Part shown: positions 36,134 through 44,937 of the stretch, in pieces
Numbering within the stretch: the stretch's first letter is position 1
Layout of the letters: every line of letters starts with the position of its first letter
Source of the DNA: CAVTQY01 sp963736975
GTDB taxonomy: Bacteria; Pseudomonadota; Alphaproteobacteria; Acetobacterales; Acetobacteraceae
NCBI GenBank assembly: GCA_963736975.1
Contig: CAVTQY010000001.1
Span: forward strand, 2,542,001-2,606,000
Reading direction: 5' to 3'
DNA length: 64,000 nucleotides
Program-made: the position numbers and the translations under genes
The notes under the pieces: model-generated
Told to the model about the DNA's origin: nothing
Seen by the model: the letters and a program-made list of their open reading frames with translations, nothing else
Databases searched by the model: none

Positions 36134-36958
36134 TTGAAGCCGCTTGCGGTCTGCGCCACCTTCAGGAACGAGGCGCCTTATGTCCTGGAGTGGGTCGCCT
36201 ACCATTCCATGATCGGGTTCGATCATTTCGTTCTCTACGACAACAAGAGTGCGGATGACGGCGCAGCATTGCTGAAGAGCACGCCATTCAGCGACAACAT
36301 AACCGTAATCGATTGGCCGAAGGAACCTGGCCAGCTTGCGGCATACCAGCACTACATTAACCATTTTCGTGACCGGTTCGAGTGGACGGCCTTCATCGAT
36401 GTGGATGAGTTCGTTCACCTGCTCGATGGCCGCAGGGTAGGCGATTTGCTGTGTAACCAGGAACGGTTTGCCGGCGTTCTGCTGCAATGGCTGATTTTCG
36501 GACCATCCGGTTGGGAACAGCGTCCCCCGGGACTGGTGATCGACAATTATAGCTGGCGCACGCCAGAGGACGAAGCGGGGAATCGTCACGTCAAGACGCT
36601 GGCACGGAATGCAGCGTTGTCACACGCCGGCCCGACGCCGCACACATTCGAGTTGGTTGGCCCAGTGTGCGACGCCACCGGACGAGAGTGTCCGAACCAG
36701 GCGATTCAGGACAACCCGTCACATGAAGGCGCCGTGATCAATCATTACTTTACAAAGTCGAGGCAGGAATGGATCGAAAAGCTCGGCCGGGGTAAGGCGA
36801 CCACCACCAGCACTGATGATCAGTATCGGCTGGAGCTGTTCGACCACGTAGCCTCAACTGCGAAAACCAGGGATGAACGGATGCAAGGCTGTGCCTGGGC
36901 GCTCCGGCGGGTGCTTCATCCGTATCTGCCATTCGGCCGCCTCCGCCGTCGTCTGTAA
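36134..36958 (+). CDS. Glycosyltransferase family 2/92-like protein
   Basis: 274 residues. The opening VCATFRNEAPYVLEWVAYH and the metal-binding AFIDVDEFVHL (DxD) match the GT92/DUF23-type glycosyltransferases. Further in, NHYFTKSRQEWIEKLGRGK is typical of the family end. The frame has only a TTG start (36134) and weak ribosome binding, so the true start may differ. It begins a glycan-modification cluster with the next two genes; acceptor unknown. Confidence 0.78.
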   Translation: MKPLAVCATFRNEAPYVLEWVAYHSMIGFDHFVLYDNKSADDGAALLKSTPFSDNITVIDWPKEPGQLAAYQHYINHFRDRFEWTAFIDVDEFVHLLDGRRVGDLLCNQERFAGVLLQWLIFGPSGWEQRPPGLVIDNYSWRTPEDEAGNRHVKTLARNAALSHAGPTPHTFELVGPVCDATGRECPNQAIQDNPSHEGAVINHYFTKSRQEWIEKLGRGKATTTSTDDQYRLELFDHVASTAKTRDERMQGCAWALRRVLHPYLPFGRLRRRL

Positions 36959-37059
36959 CGTCGGTCGTTCCGCTCGCAGCCGCACCGCCGACGCGGCGGT
37001 CATCCGCGGCAAGCGATGGCGCCGCTCGCTCGCCGGATCGGTCCTGCGTCTTTCATAAC

Positions 37060-37899
37060 GTGCCTGGCGGGCACTACGGCAACATGATGATCAAATACAT
37101 GGCGGGGCTGAAGCTGAAACAGAGAATCCCTGACGTGATCCTGTCGAATTTCTCGATGCCGTTCTGGAAACTTGAGCATCCACCCCTGCCGAAGAGGGAC
37201 GGAGACATCGTCGTAAGTGCCACGGATGAACAGCGCCTAGATATGCAGCGTATCGAGTACCTGCACCGCTCTGGCCTGGCTCATCGCGTGGAATGGACCG
37301 GCTATGGGCAGCGAATGGAAAACTTCCCCGAATTAGCGGTCTGCCGGAAGGTTTTCTCACACCTCGAAACCGACCCTTTGGGCGAGACGTTCGATCAGAC
37401 GCATCTTGTATGTCCGGTTCGTGGCGGCGAGATTTTCGACGGGCGCCACGGCGGCTACACGCTGCTGCCGGCGGCGTTCTACCGCGATCTGGCAGGTCAG
37501 CTTGGTCTGCAGCCCGTCTTCATTGGCCAGCTCGAGGACAACGTATATGTGGACGCGCTGCGCCGGACCCTGCCGGACGCGATCTTCGCGGCGAGCGGCG
37601 GCCCAATGTGGGATTTCCAAACTATCCGGAAGGCGCGGAACATCGTCGTCCCGGTCAGCACGTTCGCCTGGGTAGCCGCTTGGTTGTCCGACGCACAGCA
37701 GATTGTTCTTCCGGTTTATGGGTTGTTCAACCCACAGCAATTTACCGAGCACGACCTGCTGCCGCTCGCGGACCCTCGATACACATTTTACCAGTTCCCA
37801 GTCCACTGGGCGGTTCCGGTTGACCAGGTGCTCGAAGCCCATCGCTCGCTTGAGGGGCAATGGCAAGCCACCTCCCCTGACAAATTCATACGGTTCTGA
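37060..37899 (+). CDS. Predicted polysaccharide glycosyltransferase-like protein (start uncertain)
   Basis: 279 residues from GTG 37060. Landmarks HLVCPVRGGEIFDGRHGGYTLL and PVSTFAWVAAWLSDAQQIVLPVYGLFNP resemble proteins in capsule and O-antigen clusters, with a Rossmann-like half, but I cannot fix a CAZy family. The frame stays open upstream into CVFHN, which looks like the real first strand, yet no ATG, GTG or TTG occurs there. An ATG at 37016 in another frame would need one base change. So the 5' end may be truncated or mis-called. Confidence 0.55.
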   Translation: MPGGHYGNMMIKYMAGLKLKQRIPDVILSNFSMPFWKLEHPPLPKRDGDIVVSATDEQRLDMQRIEYLHRSGLAHRVEWTGYGQRMENFPELAVCRKVFSHLETDPLGETFDQTHLVCPVRGGEIFDGRHGGYTLLPAAFYRDLAGQLGLQPVFIGQLEDNVYVDALRRTLPDAIFAASGGPMWDFQTIRKARNIVVPVSTFAWVAAWLSDAQQIVLPVYGLFNPQQFTEHDLLPLADPRYTFYQFPVHWAVPVDQVLEAHRSLEGQWQATSPDKFIRF

Positions 37900-37979
37900 T
37901 GATGGGTGATGGCGCGATCCGCTGATCGGCCGTATCATCGATGGCGGATACTGCCATTGCCAAAAGCTGAAACCGGGCG

Positions 37980-40361
37980 ATGACGCTTCGCTACACCGAT
38001 CAGCCTAACCCCGATCTCCTGCGACTGCTTCCAATGACCGCGCGAACCGTTCTCGATGTCGGCTGCGGCACAGGAGCGCTCGGCGCGGCTCATCGCGTGC
38101 GCATCCATGGCGCCCGCCTGCTCGGCATCGAGCGCGACCCGCAAGCAGCGGCGATCGCCGCCACGCGGCTGGACGCGGTTGCCTGTCTCGACGTGGAGCA
38201 GAATCCCTTGCCGTTCGCGCTGGACGAGGGGATCGACTGTATCGTCTATGGCGACGTCCTGCAGCAGCTTCGCAATCCCTGGAATCTGCTGCGCGAGCAT
38301 TTGAAGGCGCTAACGCCTGGCGGCACGGTTCTGGTCTGTGTTCCCAATGCCGAGCATTGGAGCTTGGCGGCGCGGCTATTGCAAGGAAAGTGGCGCTATG
38401 AAGAGGCGGGGCTGCTGGACGAACGCCATCTGCGCTGGTTCACCCTGCGCACGATCCTGCAAGCCTTGCGTGATGCCGGCCTTACAGTCGAGGAGATCCA
38501 TCCGCGCGTGTTCGCCGACCAGGCGCGACAATTCACCGAGCTTCTGGTGCCGGCGCTGCGAAAACTTGGCATCGATCCCCAGAACTACGCCGCCCGCGCA
38601 TTGCCGTTGCAGTACGTGCTGCGAGCCCGGCTTGCGGAAGCAGAGCCGACGGCGGTTTCGCCGCGGCAAGGCGTTTCAGCCGCCGACATCGCTCGGGAGA
38701 TCGTCACCATCGAGCCGTCGGTGCACTTCGTCCCGCGTGAGCCTGTAGAGCTTGACGGCTTAACGGACGAGATCGCCCCGCATTTCGCCTGCGCCACCCA
38801 TACGGCGGAAGTCCGGAGCTTCCGGTTCAGCGATGTCGTGCTCAATACAGCCTGTATGTTGTTATTCGATGGCGAACGTCCGATCAGGGAGACGAACTAT
38901 CTGCTGTCCGACAGCGAATACCGGCGCGCCCGAATCGCGGACGACCAAGTGATCGAACTGCCGGCGGATCAAACTTATATTATCGGCTGCAACAGGGATC
39001 ATGCAAATTACTATCACTGGCTGATCCAGGCGATCCCGGCGATCGACAGCAGCGTGCGTGTGCGCGGTTCGGTGCTGGCTATACCTCCGTTGCAGGCTTG
39101 GCAGGAGCGCAGCCTGGAGCTGCTCGATCTGGCCGACATGCCGCGACTGACGCTCGACTTGCGATCCCAGTACCGGTTTCCGGACGTTGAATACAGTGAG
39201 TTCCTGAACGGCTCCGCTGCCTTCCGTATCTCACTGCGGGCGATGCAGACGTTCCGCCGCATGCGGGCGAAAGTCCCGCACCAGCCATGTCCGCATGAGA
39301 TAATCTATGTGGCCGGGACGGGAAACGAGACGGAGCTGATCCGTCTGCTCGAACAGGAGGGCGTCGGGATCATAATCCCGGGGTCATTGTCGCTGGACGA
39401 GCAAATCAACACGTTTCGCGCCGCGCGCATGGTGATCGGGCCACACGGGGCGGGCCTGTCGAACATCGTGTTCTGCGAGCCGGCCACAATTCTGTACGAA
39501 CTGATCCCTGAACACGACCCCAATTCCTGCATCAACCGTCTCGCTCTTGCGGCGGGCGTGCATTATGTCGCGGACGCGTTCCCGAGCCGTGGTGGTGACT
39601 ACGATCTCGACCGGATCATCGGTCGGATCAGGGCGCTGCGGGCGCGGATCGCGCAGCCGGCTGCCGCAGTCAGCCTTACTGCGCCTTCGCCGCCGCAAGA
39701 GGACCTTCCGCTCGAGGCGCTGCTGATGCATTTCGAGAGCCTCGGCGATAGTTGCGAGTTCGGTCTCGTGCAGCGTGAAGCCGGCGCCGAACCGTTGAGC
39801 CTGTTGCGTTTCGCCAGCCCCCATATCCCGGTCGAGATGCGGCCGGATGCGATCGCGGCGGCGCTGAAGAATGAATTCAATGGCCTCGGGAACCCGGATA
39901 CGATCCGCCTTACGTTCGAGGGAGAGCGCCGCGAGATCATCGTGCATGAAACGGCCTACCGGCTGATGCACCACAGCTTCAAACACAAAGGCGAGGTTGA
40001 GCTCGAAGATTTCTGCCGCAGGGAAACAAAACGCCTCATCTTCCTCCGCGACAAGCTGCTGGCCGATTTGCGGGCGGCCGAGAAGCTTTGGGTTTGGAAG
40101 TCCAACGTCCTGATCTCGGATCAGCAGATCGAGGGCTTGCTCGACGCGGTTCGCGGCTTCGGCTCGAATGTCCTTTTGTGGGTCGTGACCGCCGATGCGG
40201 ATCATCCATCCGGAACCGTGGAGCGGCTGCGACCCGGTCTGCTGAAGGGTTATATCAGCCGGTTTGCTCCGTACGACGACGCGCTCGATATAAGCTTCGA
40301 TGATTGGTACGAGCTGTGCCGGAATGCGTACGCTTCGTGGCGCCTTCTACTGCAGCGATAA
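37980..40361 (+). CDS. Fusion: SAM methyltransferase, GT61 glycosyltransferase, DUF1796-like domain
   Basis: 793 residues with three parts. Residues about 15-200: class I methyltransferase with VLDVGCGTGALG, and LPFALDEGIDCIVYGDVLQQ typical of the WecE/SpsF-linked type. About 240-580: GT61-like, with NRDHANYYHWLIQAIPA, the DEQINTFRAARMVIGPHGAGLSNIVF motif and YELIPEH. About 590-793: begins FESLGDSCEFGLVQREAGAEP, a signature I associate with DUF1796-type putative cysteine-peptidase-fold domains. A multi-activity glycan-modifying enzyme is likely. Its end overlaps the convergent SnoaL gene by 15 bases. Confidence 0.8.
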   Translation: MTLRYTDQPNPDLLRLLPMTARTVLDVGCGTGALGAAHRVRIHGARLLGIERDPQAAAIAATRLDAVACLDVEQNPLPFALDEGIDCIVYGDVLQQLRNPWNLLREHLKALTPGGTVLVCVPNAEHWSLAARLLQGKWRYEEAGLLDERHLRWFTLRTILQALRDAGLTVEEIHPRVFADQARQFTELLVPALRKLGIDPQNYAARALPLQYVLRARLAEAEPTAVSPRQGVSAADIAREIVTIEPSVHFVPREPVELDGLTDEIAPHFACATHTAEVRSFRFSDVVLNTACMLLFDGERPIRETNYLLSDSEYRRARIADDQVIELPADQTYIIGCNRDHANYYHWLIQAIPAIDSSVRVRGSVLAIPPLQAWQERSLELLDLADMPRLTLDLRSQYRFPDVEYSEFLNGSAAFRISLRAMQTFRRMRAKVPHQPCPHEIIYVAGTGNETELIRLLEQEGVGIIIPGSLSLDEQINTFRAARMVIGPHGAGLSNIVFCEPATILYELIPEHDPNSCINRLALAAGVHYVADAFPSRGGDYDLDRIIGRIRALRARIAQPAAAVSLTAPSPPQEDLPLEALLMHFESLGDSCEFGLVQREAGAEPLSLLRFASPHIPVEMRPDAIAAALKNEFNGLGNPDTIRLTFEGERREIIVHETAYRLMHHSFKHKGEVELEDFCRRETKRLIFLRDKLLADLRAAEKLWVWKSNVLISDQQIEGLLDAVRGFGSNVLLWVVTADADHPSGTVERLRPGLLKGYISRFAPYDDALDISFDDWYELCRNAYASWRLLLQR

Positions 40362-40763
40362 GCCAAGCTGCCTGTAGAGGCTCAGGAAATCGAAGTTGTT
40401 CCAGCCTTCGGCAATTCTGCCGTCTTTTACGCGCACCATGCACATCCCGGTCACAGTGACCGGCTTGCCGGTGGCCGCGAGTTCGAGACCGGAGCCCGTG
40501 TGCGTGGCGGTGACCAGACACCGCGCCGCCATCATGTCGCCATCGCTCAACGCATGCTCGATGGTGATGCGGATATCGGGAAACGCCGAGCGGAATTGCT
40601 GGACGAAGCCCCGCAACGCGTCCGGTCCGTGAGCCGGCTTGTCCCCGACCAGCCCATGCGCGATGCAGTCTGGCGTGGCGAGGCGATCGATCGCATCGAG
40701 GCGCCCCTGGTTCCAGACCTGCTCGAACCACTCGTGCAGTATCGTGTCCGTCCGTTTCGGCAT
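40347..40763 (-). CDS. SnoaL-like polyketide cyclase/ester cyclase family protein
   Basis: 138-residue NTF2-fold protein: HEWFEQVWNQGRLDAID at the N-terminus, then PDIRITIEHALSDGDMMAARC and ATGKPVTVTGMCMVRVKDGRIAEGWNNFD, the common SnoaL-like pattern. Function unknown; these proteins often isomerise or hydrolyse small molecules. It is 16 bases from the nucleoside transporter gene on the same strand. Confidence 0.83.
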   Translation of the reverse strand: MPKRTDTILHEWFEQVWNQGRLDAIDRLATPDCIAHGLVGDKPAHGPDALRGFVQQFRSAFPDIRITIEHALSDGDMMAARCLVTATHTGSGLELAATGKPVTVTGMCMVRVKDGRIAEGWNNFDFLSLYRQLGLSLQ

Positions 40764-40778
40764 GTTCTCCTCCTTGCG

Positions 40779-42020
40779 TCAGCCGGCGAGCCAACCGGCC
40801 AACGCCCCACTCATGCAGGTCGCGAGCGTACCGGAAAGAATCGAGCGGAGACCCAGCTCCACCACCTCATGCCGCCGTTCCGGCACCATCGCGCCCAGCC
40901 CGCCGATCACGATCCCCAGGCTGCCGAAATTCGCGAAGCCGCACAACGCATAGGTCAGGATCAGCCGCGACCGTGGAGAGAATACGGCCGGGCCGATATG
41001 GCCGAGATCCGAATAGGCGACGAATTCGTTCAAGACGGTCTTGGTCGCCATCAGTGACGCCGCGGTGGCGCTCTCTGCCCAGGCAATGCCGATCAGCCAC
41101 ATCACCGGGCGGAACGGCCAGGCGAAGATCCGCTGCAAGGTGATCGGCCCGCCCCAATCCGGCAGCAAGCCAAGCGCGCTGTTTACCAGCGCAACCATCG
41201 ACACCGCGACCAGCAACGTCGCCAGGATGCCGGCGAGGATCGGAATACCGTCCAGCGTGCCGCGCACCAGCGCATCGAGCGCACTCGCCGGTGGGTCGCG
41301 CACAACCAACCGGGCTTCGTCTCCCGGTTCCGCCGGTCCGAACGGCACCATCATGGCGGCAACCGCCAGCCCGGCCGGCGTGCTGACGACCGAAGCGATC
41401 AGGATATTGCCAAGCGCGTTCGGGATCACCGGCGCGAGGAAGCCGGCGTAGATCACCATCACCGTACCGGCAACTCCCGCCATACCGCAGGTCATCAACG
41501 CAAACAGCTCACCGCGTTGCATGCGCGCGAGATACGGTCGCACGAGGAGCGGCGCCTCGATCATGCCGACGAACACGTGCACCGCGGCGCCCAAAGCCAA
41601 TGCACCGCCGATGCCCATGGCTCGCCGTAGCAGCCACGCGAAAGCGGCGGTGACTCGTTGCAATACGCCCCAATAGAACAACAGCGAGGCGAGCGCGCTG
41701 ATCACGATCACCAGCGGCATTGCCTTGAATGCCAGGATGAAGCTGGCGCCCGGGTGCGTCTCGACGAATGGCAGCGTCCCGCCGCCCAGATAGCCGAACA
41801 CGAACCCCGTGCCAGCGTCCGTCGCAGCCTGCAACGCGTTGGCGCCGCGGTTCAGCAGCAGGATAACGTCGATGGCCGGTGGGAACCGTGTCAATAGCAC
41901 CGCGAGAAGTAGCTGCAGTGCGATGCCGGCGAACACCGTTCGCCACGGTATCCGGCTGCGTTGTTCCGACAACACCCATGCCACGGCGAGCAGGCCGGCC
42001 TCGCCCAGCAGAGCGTGCAT
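40779..42020 (-). CDS. NupC/CNT-type nucleoside transporter
   Basis: 413-residue inner-membrane nucleoside:H+ symporter. NupC signatures: FVFGYLGGG, EAPLLVRPYLARMQRGELFALMTCGMAGVAGTVM (given in part by EAPLLVRPY and GMAGVAGT), VYAGFL-like VIYAGFL, and the SFRxxxFxN-type region SRLILTYALCGFANFGSLGI. Overlaps the 3' end of the TPP gene by one base on the same strand. Confidence 0.9.
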   Translation of the reverse strand: MHALLGEAGLLAVAWVLSEQRSRIPWRTVFAGIALQLLLAVLLTRFPPAIDVILLLNRGANALQAATDAGTGFVFGYLGGGTLPFVETHPGASFILAFKAMPLVIVISALASLLFYWGVLQRVTAAFAWLLRRAMGIGGALALGAAVHVFVGMIEAPLLVRPYLARMQRGELFALMTCGMAGVAGTVMVIYAGFLAPVIPNALGNILIASVVSTPAGLAVAAMMVPFGPAEPGDEARLVVRDPPASALDALVRGTLDGIPILAGILATLLVAVSMVALVNSALGLLPDWGGPITLQRIFAWPFRPVMWLIGIAWAESATAASLMATKTVLNEFVAYSDLGHIGPAVFSPRSRLILTYALCGFANFGSLGIVIGGLGAMVPERRHEVVELGLRSILSGTLATCMSGALAGWLAG

Positions 42021-43666
42021 CAGCGGCGTTGGTTGAACGGGAAGTAAGCGGGAAACTCCCCGACTTTATGCATATCCACTTCGACGAGGCCCGGTCCCTT
42101 ATGTCCCAGCGCGTGGCCGACCGTAGTGCCGAAATCGTCAGCACGTTCTACTTTCCAGAACGGAATGCCGGCAAGCTCGGCAAGCCCGCGCAGATCGGGG
42201 TTCTGCAGATCGGCGAAGAAGCGGCGGCCGTCCTGGGTGGCGTCTTGAATGCGCTTGATCACGCCATAGCCACGGTCGTTCATCACCACGATGGCAAGGT
42301 CGAGACGCTCCTGCACCGCCGTCCACAGCTCGCCCACGTTCAGGAAGAAACCACCATCGCCGGTCATGACGATGGTCTTGCGTCCTTCCGCGGCGGCAGC
42401 TGCGCCGATCCCGAGCGACAGCCCCTGACCGATGCCGGCGCCCACGGGATACACGTTCTGCCGCGGGTCGTAGAGTGGGAAAATGCGGTTGCCCCAGGTG
42501 GTGTTGCTCTGGGTCACGTCACGCACCCAGATCGCATCCTTGGGCAGCACCGGACGAAGCTGGTCGGCGAAGCTGCCATAGACGCCAAGCGTGCCGAGAT
42601 ACTCCGCACGCGCACCCTCCTTCAAAGCGCGGAACTGGCCCTGATACGCCGGATCGACGGCGAAGCATCCTTCAATTCGCCGGAGCAGGCCGGCCAATGC
42701 CAGCCTGGCATCACCGCAGACGAAATACTGGTTGGGATAGGTGCGGCCGTTGGCAATGGGATCAATATCGATCTGGATGAGATTGGCCGGCAGCTTCATG
42801 GAAAAATCGCCGGTCTCGTGCCCGCGCAACCGAGCGCCGACCACCAACAGCAGATCGACGGTCTGATAAAAGTCCTGGATCATTGGCATGCCGTTGCCGT
42901 GCAGGCCGCCCAGGCTGCGGGGATCGTCTTCCGGCACGATGCCGCGCCCTTGGAGGCTGTTCACCATGATGAAGCCGAGATCCAACAACCGGCGCACCTC
43001 CGCGCTGGCGTTGCGCGCCCCGGCGCCGGCCCACAGCATCGGGCGGCGGGCGCGCAGTACGCGCGCCGCCAGCTCATCGAGTTCCGCCTCGGCCGGGGCG
43101 CGCGGTTGCGGCAAGGGCAGAGTGAAGCCATCCAACAGGGCCGGGCGCTCGATCGGGGCGCGCTGGATGTCGATCGGCACCTCCACGCTGACCGGCCCGG
43201 TCGGCGGCGTCAGCGCTTCGGTCGCCGCACGGGTCAGGATGCCCAGCGCCTGCTGCGCCGAGCGGATCCGATACGCCTCTTTCGAGACCGAGCGCAGCAT
43301 GCCGAGCTGGTCGTAGGCGTCGTGCACCGTGCCGAGCGCGCGGTCGGCGAATTTCGTCATCGTCTGGCCGGTGATGTGCAGCACCGGGGATCCGGCGAAC
43401 CGCGCTTCCACCAGCCCGCCGACCGCATTGGCGGCGCCGGGGCCGGTGGAGGAGAAGATGACGCCGAGCCCGCCCGAGGCGCGGGCATAGCCATCTGCCA
43501 TATGCGCGCCACCCAACTCGCCGCGCGCCATGATGAAGCGGATGGTGTTGCGCCGCCCGATCGCGTCCAGCATCGGGATGTTATGCACCGAGGCGATGCC
43601 GAAGGCGGTGCTTACGCCGCAGGCGGAAAGGAACTCCGCCACCAGATCGCCGACTGTATAGCTCAT
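42020..43666 (-). CDS. Thiamine pyrophosphate-dependent enzyme (acetolactate synthase-like)
   Basis: 548 residues from ATG 43666 (MSYTVGDLVAEFLSACGV). The PYR domain has RGELGGAHMADGYARASGG, where the usual activating Glu lies in GELGG; the middle has AGAGARNAS; the PP domain has TGDGGFFLNVGELW and Asn in MNDRGYG about 27 residues later. It is a decarboxylase/synthase-like enzyme of unknown substrate; the 2-base gap or overlap to the nucleoside transporter suggests co-transcription. Divergent family from the enzyme at 18760-20415. A stub of a close paralogue lies at 48551-48607. Confidence 0.83.
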   Translation of the reverse strand: MSYTVGDLVAEFLSACGVSTAFGIASVHNIPMLDAIGRRNTIRFIMARGELGGAHMADGYARASGGLGVIFSSTGPGAANAVGGLVEARFAGSPVLHITGQTMTKFADRALGTVHDAYDQLGMLRSVSKEAYRIRSAQQALGILTRAATEALTPPTGPVSVEVPIDIQRAPIERPALLDGFTLPLPQPRAPAEAELDELAARVLRARRPMLWAGAGARNASAEVRRLLDLGFIMVNSLQGRGIVPEDDPRSLGGLHGNGMPMIQDFYQTVDLLLVVGARLRGHETGDFSMKLPANLIQIDIDPIANGRTYPNQYFVCGDARLALAGLLRRIEGCFAVDPAYQGQFRALKEGARAEYLGTLGVYGSFADQLRPVLPKDAIWVRDVTQSNTTWGNRIFPLYDPRQNVYPVGAGIGQGLSLGIGAAAAAEGRKTIVMTGDGGFFLNVGELWTAVQERLDLAIVVMNDRGYGVIKRIQDATQDGRRFFADLQNPDLRGLAELAGIPFWKVERADDFGTTVGHALGHKGPGLVEVDMHKVGEFPAYFPFNQRR

Positions 43667-43734
43667 GGCGCCGCAACCCCTATTCTGCCTGGGAAAGTCA
43701 AATGCGATTTGCGTGGGCGGGCAATAGCGCCCGT

Positions 43735-44358
43735 TTATTTGGCCATCCGTGAAGCAGAGGTGCCGGCGCAGCTCTGCGCGGGTTGCCGGCAAAGCCCGTC
43801 GATGAAGACATCCACCAGACGCAGCACGTTCGCCTGCCAGCCGGACTTGTCCTGCGCGTAGCAGATGCCCACGAGCGTTCGCAGAAGGTCCTCCGCGCTG
43901 ACATCGGCGCGGACCTCGCCGGCGGCTATGGCTCGCTGCAGCAGAGCGTCAACGGCTCGGGTCAGGCGATCGAGGGAATAGGCAGTGAGGTGCGAGGTGC
44001 CATGCGCGGTGAGGGCGAGTGCCGCCGACATGCCCTTTTTCGTTGCGACGAATTCGACATTCGAACGCATCCAGTGGCGCAACGCGCCAACCGAATCAGT
44101 CGTCGCTTTCAATTGCTCGGCGAGTTCAACGAGTTGCTCCACCTCGCGGCGATAAACCCCCTCGAACAGAGCTTCACGGGTTGGAAAATGGCGGTACAAC
44201 GTTCCAATCCCGACCCCGGCGCGGCGGGCAACAGCTTCGAGGCTGGCATCCGGACCGCCGCTACTGAAGACTGCTTTGGCAGCTTCGAGGACGCGCTCGC
44301 GGTTGCGCAATGCGTCTGCCCGCGGCCTCCTCCCGTCCTTGGCTGGGTCGTCTGCCAT
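43735..44358 (-). CDS. TetR-family transcription regulator
   Basis: 207-residue repressor. N-terminal helix-turn-helix: RVLEAAKAVFSSGGPDASLEAVARRAGVGIGTLYRHFPTREALFE, given by its core RAGVGIGTLYRHF; the C-terminal ligand domain is typical in length. Divergent from the molybdenum-hydroxylase operon, over two candidate operators. It likely represses that operon and itself until a ligand, probably the substrate, is bound (inference). Confidence 0.9.
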   Translation of the reverse strand: MADDPAKDGRRPRADALRNRERVLEAAKAVFSSGGPDASLEAVARRAGVGIGTLYRHFPTREALFEGVYRREVEQLVELAEQLKATTDSVGALRHWMRSNVEFVATKKGMSAALALTAHGTSHLTAYSLDRLTRAVDALLQRAIAAGEVRADVSAEDLLRTLVGICYAQDKSGWQANVLRLVDVFIDGLCRQPAQSCAGTSASRMAK

Positions 44359-44382
44359 TTCGCCCGGCTCCCGGCTTGAAAA

Positions 44383-44417
44383 GCGGAGGCAGCCTCCGCA
44401 AATGCGCGGAGGTCCGC
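44383..44417. promoter_or_regulatory. Two tandem operator-like palindromes between tetR and the hydroxylase operon
   Basis: GCGGAGGCAGCCTCCGC (44383-44399) is a perfect 7-base inverted repeat with a 3-base centre. GCGGAGGTCCGC (44406-44417) is a second, shorter palindrome sharing the GCGGAGG half. They lie 22 to 57 bases upstream of the hydroxylase start at 44440, where a TetR dimer would block transcription. Site identity is inferred from symmetry and position. Confidence 0.6.
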
Positions 44418-44439
44418 AACAGCCTCATTGGAGCACCAC

Positions 44440-44937
44440 ATGAGCCTGTCAGTCACATTTACCGTGAACGGCATCGAACGAACGGTCGAGCTTGCAGATC
44501 CGCGCGTCACGCTTCTGGATCTGCTTCGCGAGCGCCTGGACCTCACCGGAACCAAGAAAGGGTGCGACCGCGGGCAGTGCGGCGCCTGCACGGTGCTGCT
44601 CGATGGGCGACGCATCAATTCGTGCCTTGTGCTCGCGGTCGGTCAGGACGGCGCGCATGTCGAGACGATCGAGGGCTTGGCGCACGGCGACGAACTGCAT
44701 CCCGTTCAGGCTGCGTTTGTCGCGCATGATGGCTTCCAGTGCGGGTTCTGCACGCCGGGCCAGATCATGAGTGCGGTCGGACTGATCCGGGAAGGTTACG
44801 CAGGCGACGACCCCGAACGGGTGCGTGAAGGAATGAGCGGAAATCTGTGCCGCTGCGGCGCTTATGCCGGGATCACGGAAGCGGTGCTGGAGGCACAAAG
44901 AAGCCTCACCGCCGCCGACAGAAAGGAAGCCGCATGA
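44440..44937 (+). CDS. Molybdenum hydroxylase small (2Fe-2S) subunit
   Basis: 165 residues; the start at 44440 follows a GGAG, with a TTG 12 bases earlier as an alternative. Plant-type cluster GCDRGQCGACTVLLDG and second cluster QCGFCTPGQI...NLCRCGAY give eight cysteines for two [2Fe-2S] centres. Passes electrons within a xanthine-dehydrogenase-family enzyme. First gene of the three-gene operon; overlaps the next by 4 bases (ATGA). Confidence 0.93.
   Translation: MSLSVTFTVNGIERTVELADPRVTLLDLLRERLDLTGTKKGCDRGQCGACTVLLDGRRINSCLVLAVGQDGAHVETIEGLAHGDELHPVQAAFVAHDGFQCGFCTPGQIMSAVGLIREGYAGDDPERVREGMSGNLCRCGAYAGITEAVLEAQRSLTAADRKEAA

Noticed and set aside
41879..43861. 660-codon open frame opposite the nucleoside transporter and TPP enzyme
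   Set aside because: Antisense shadow of two well-supported genes.
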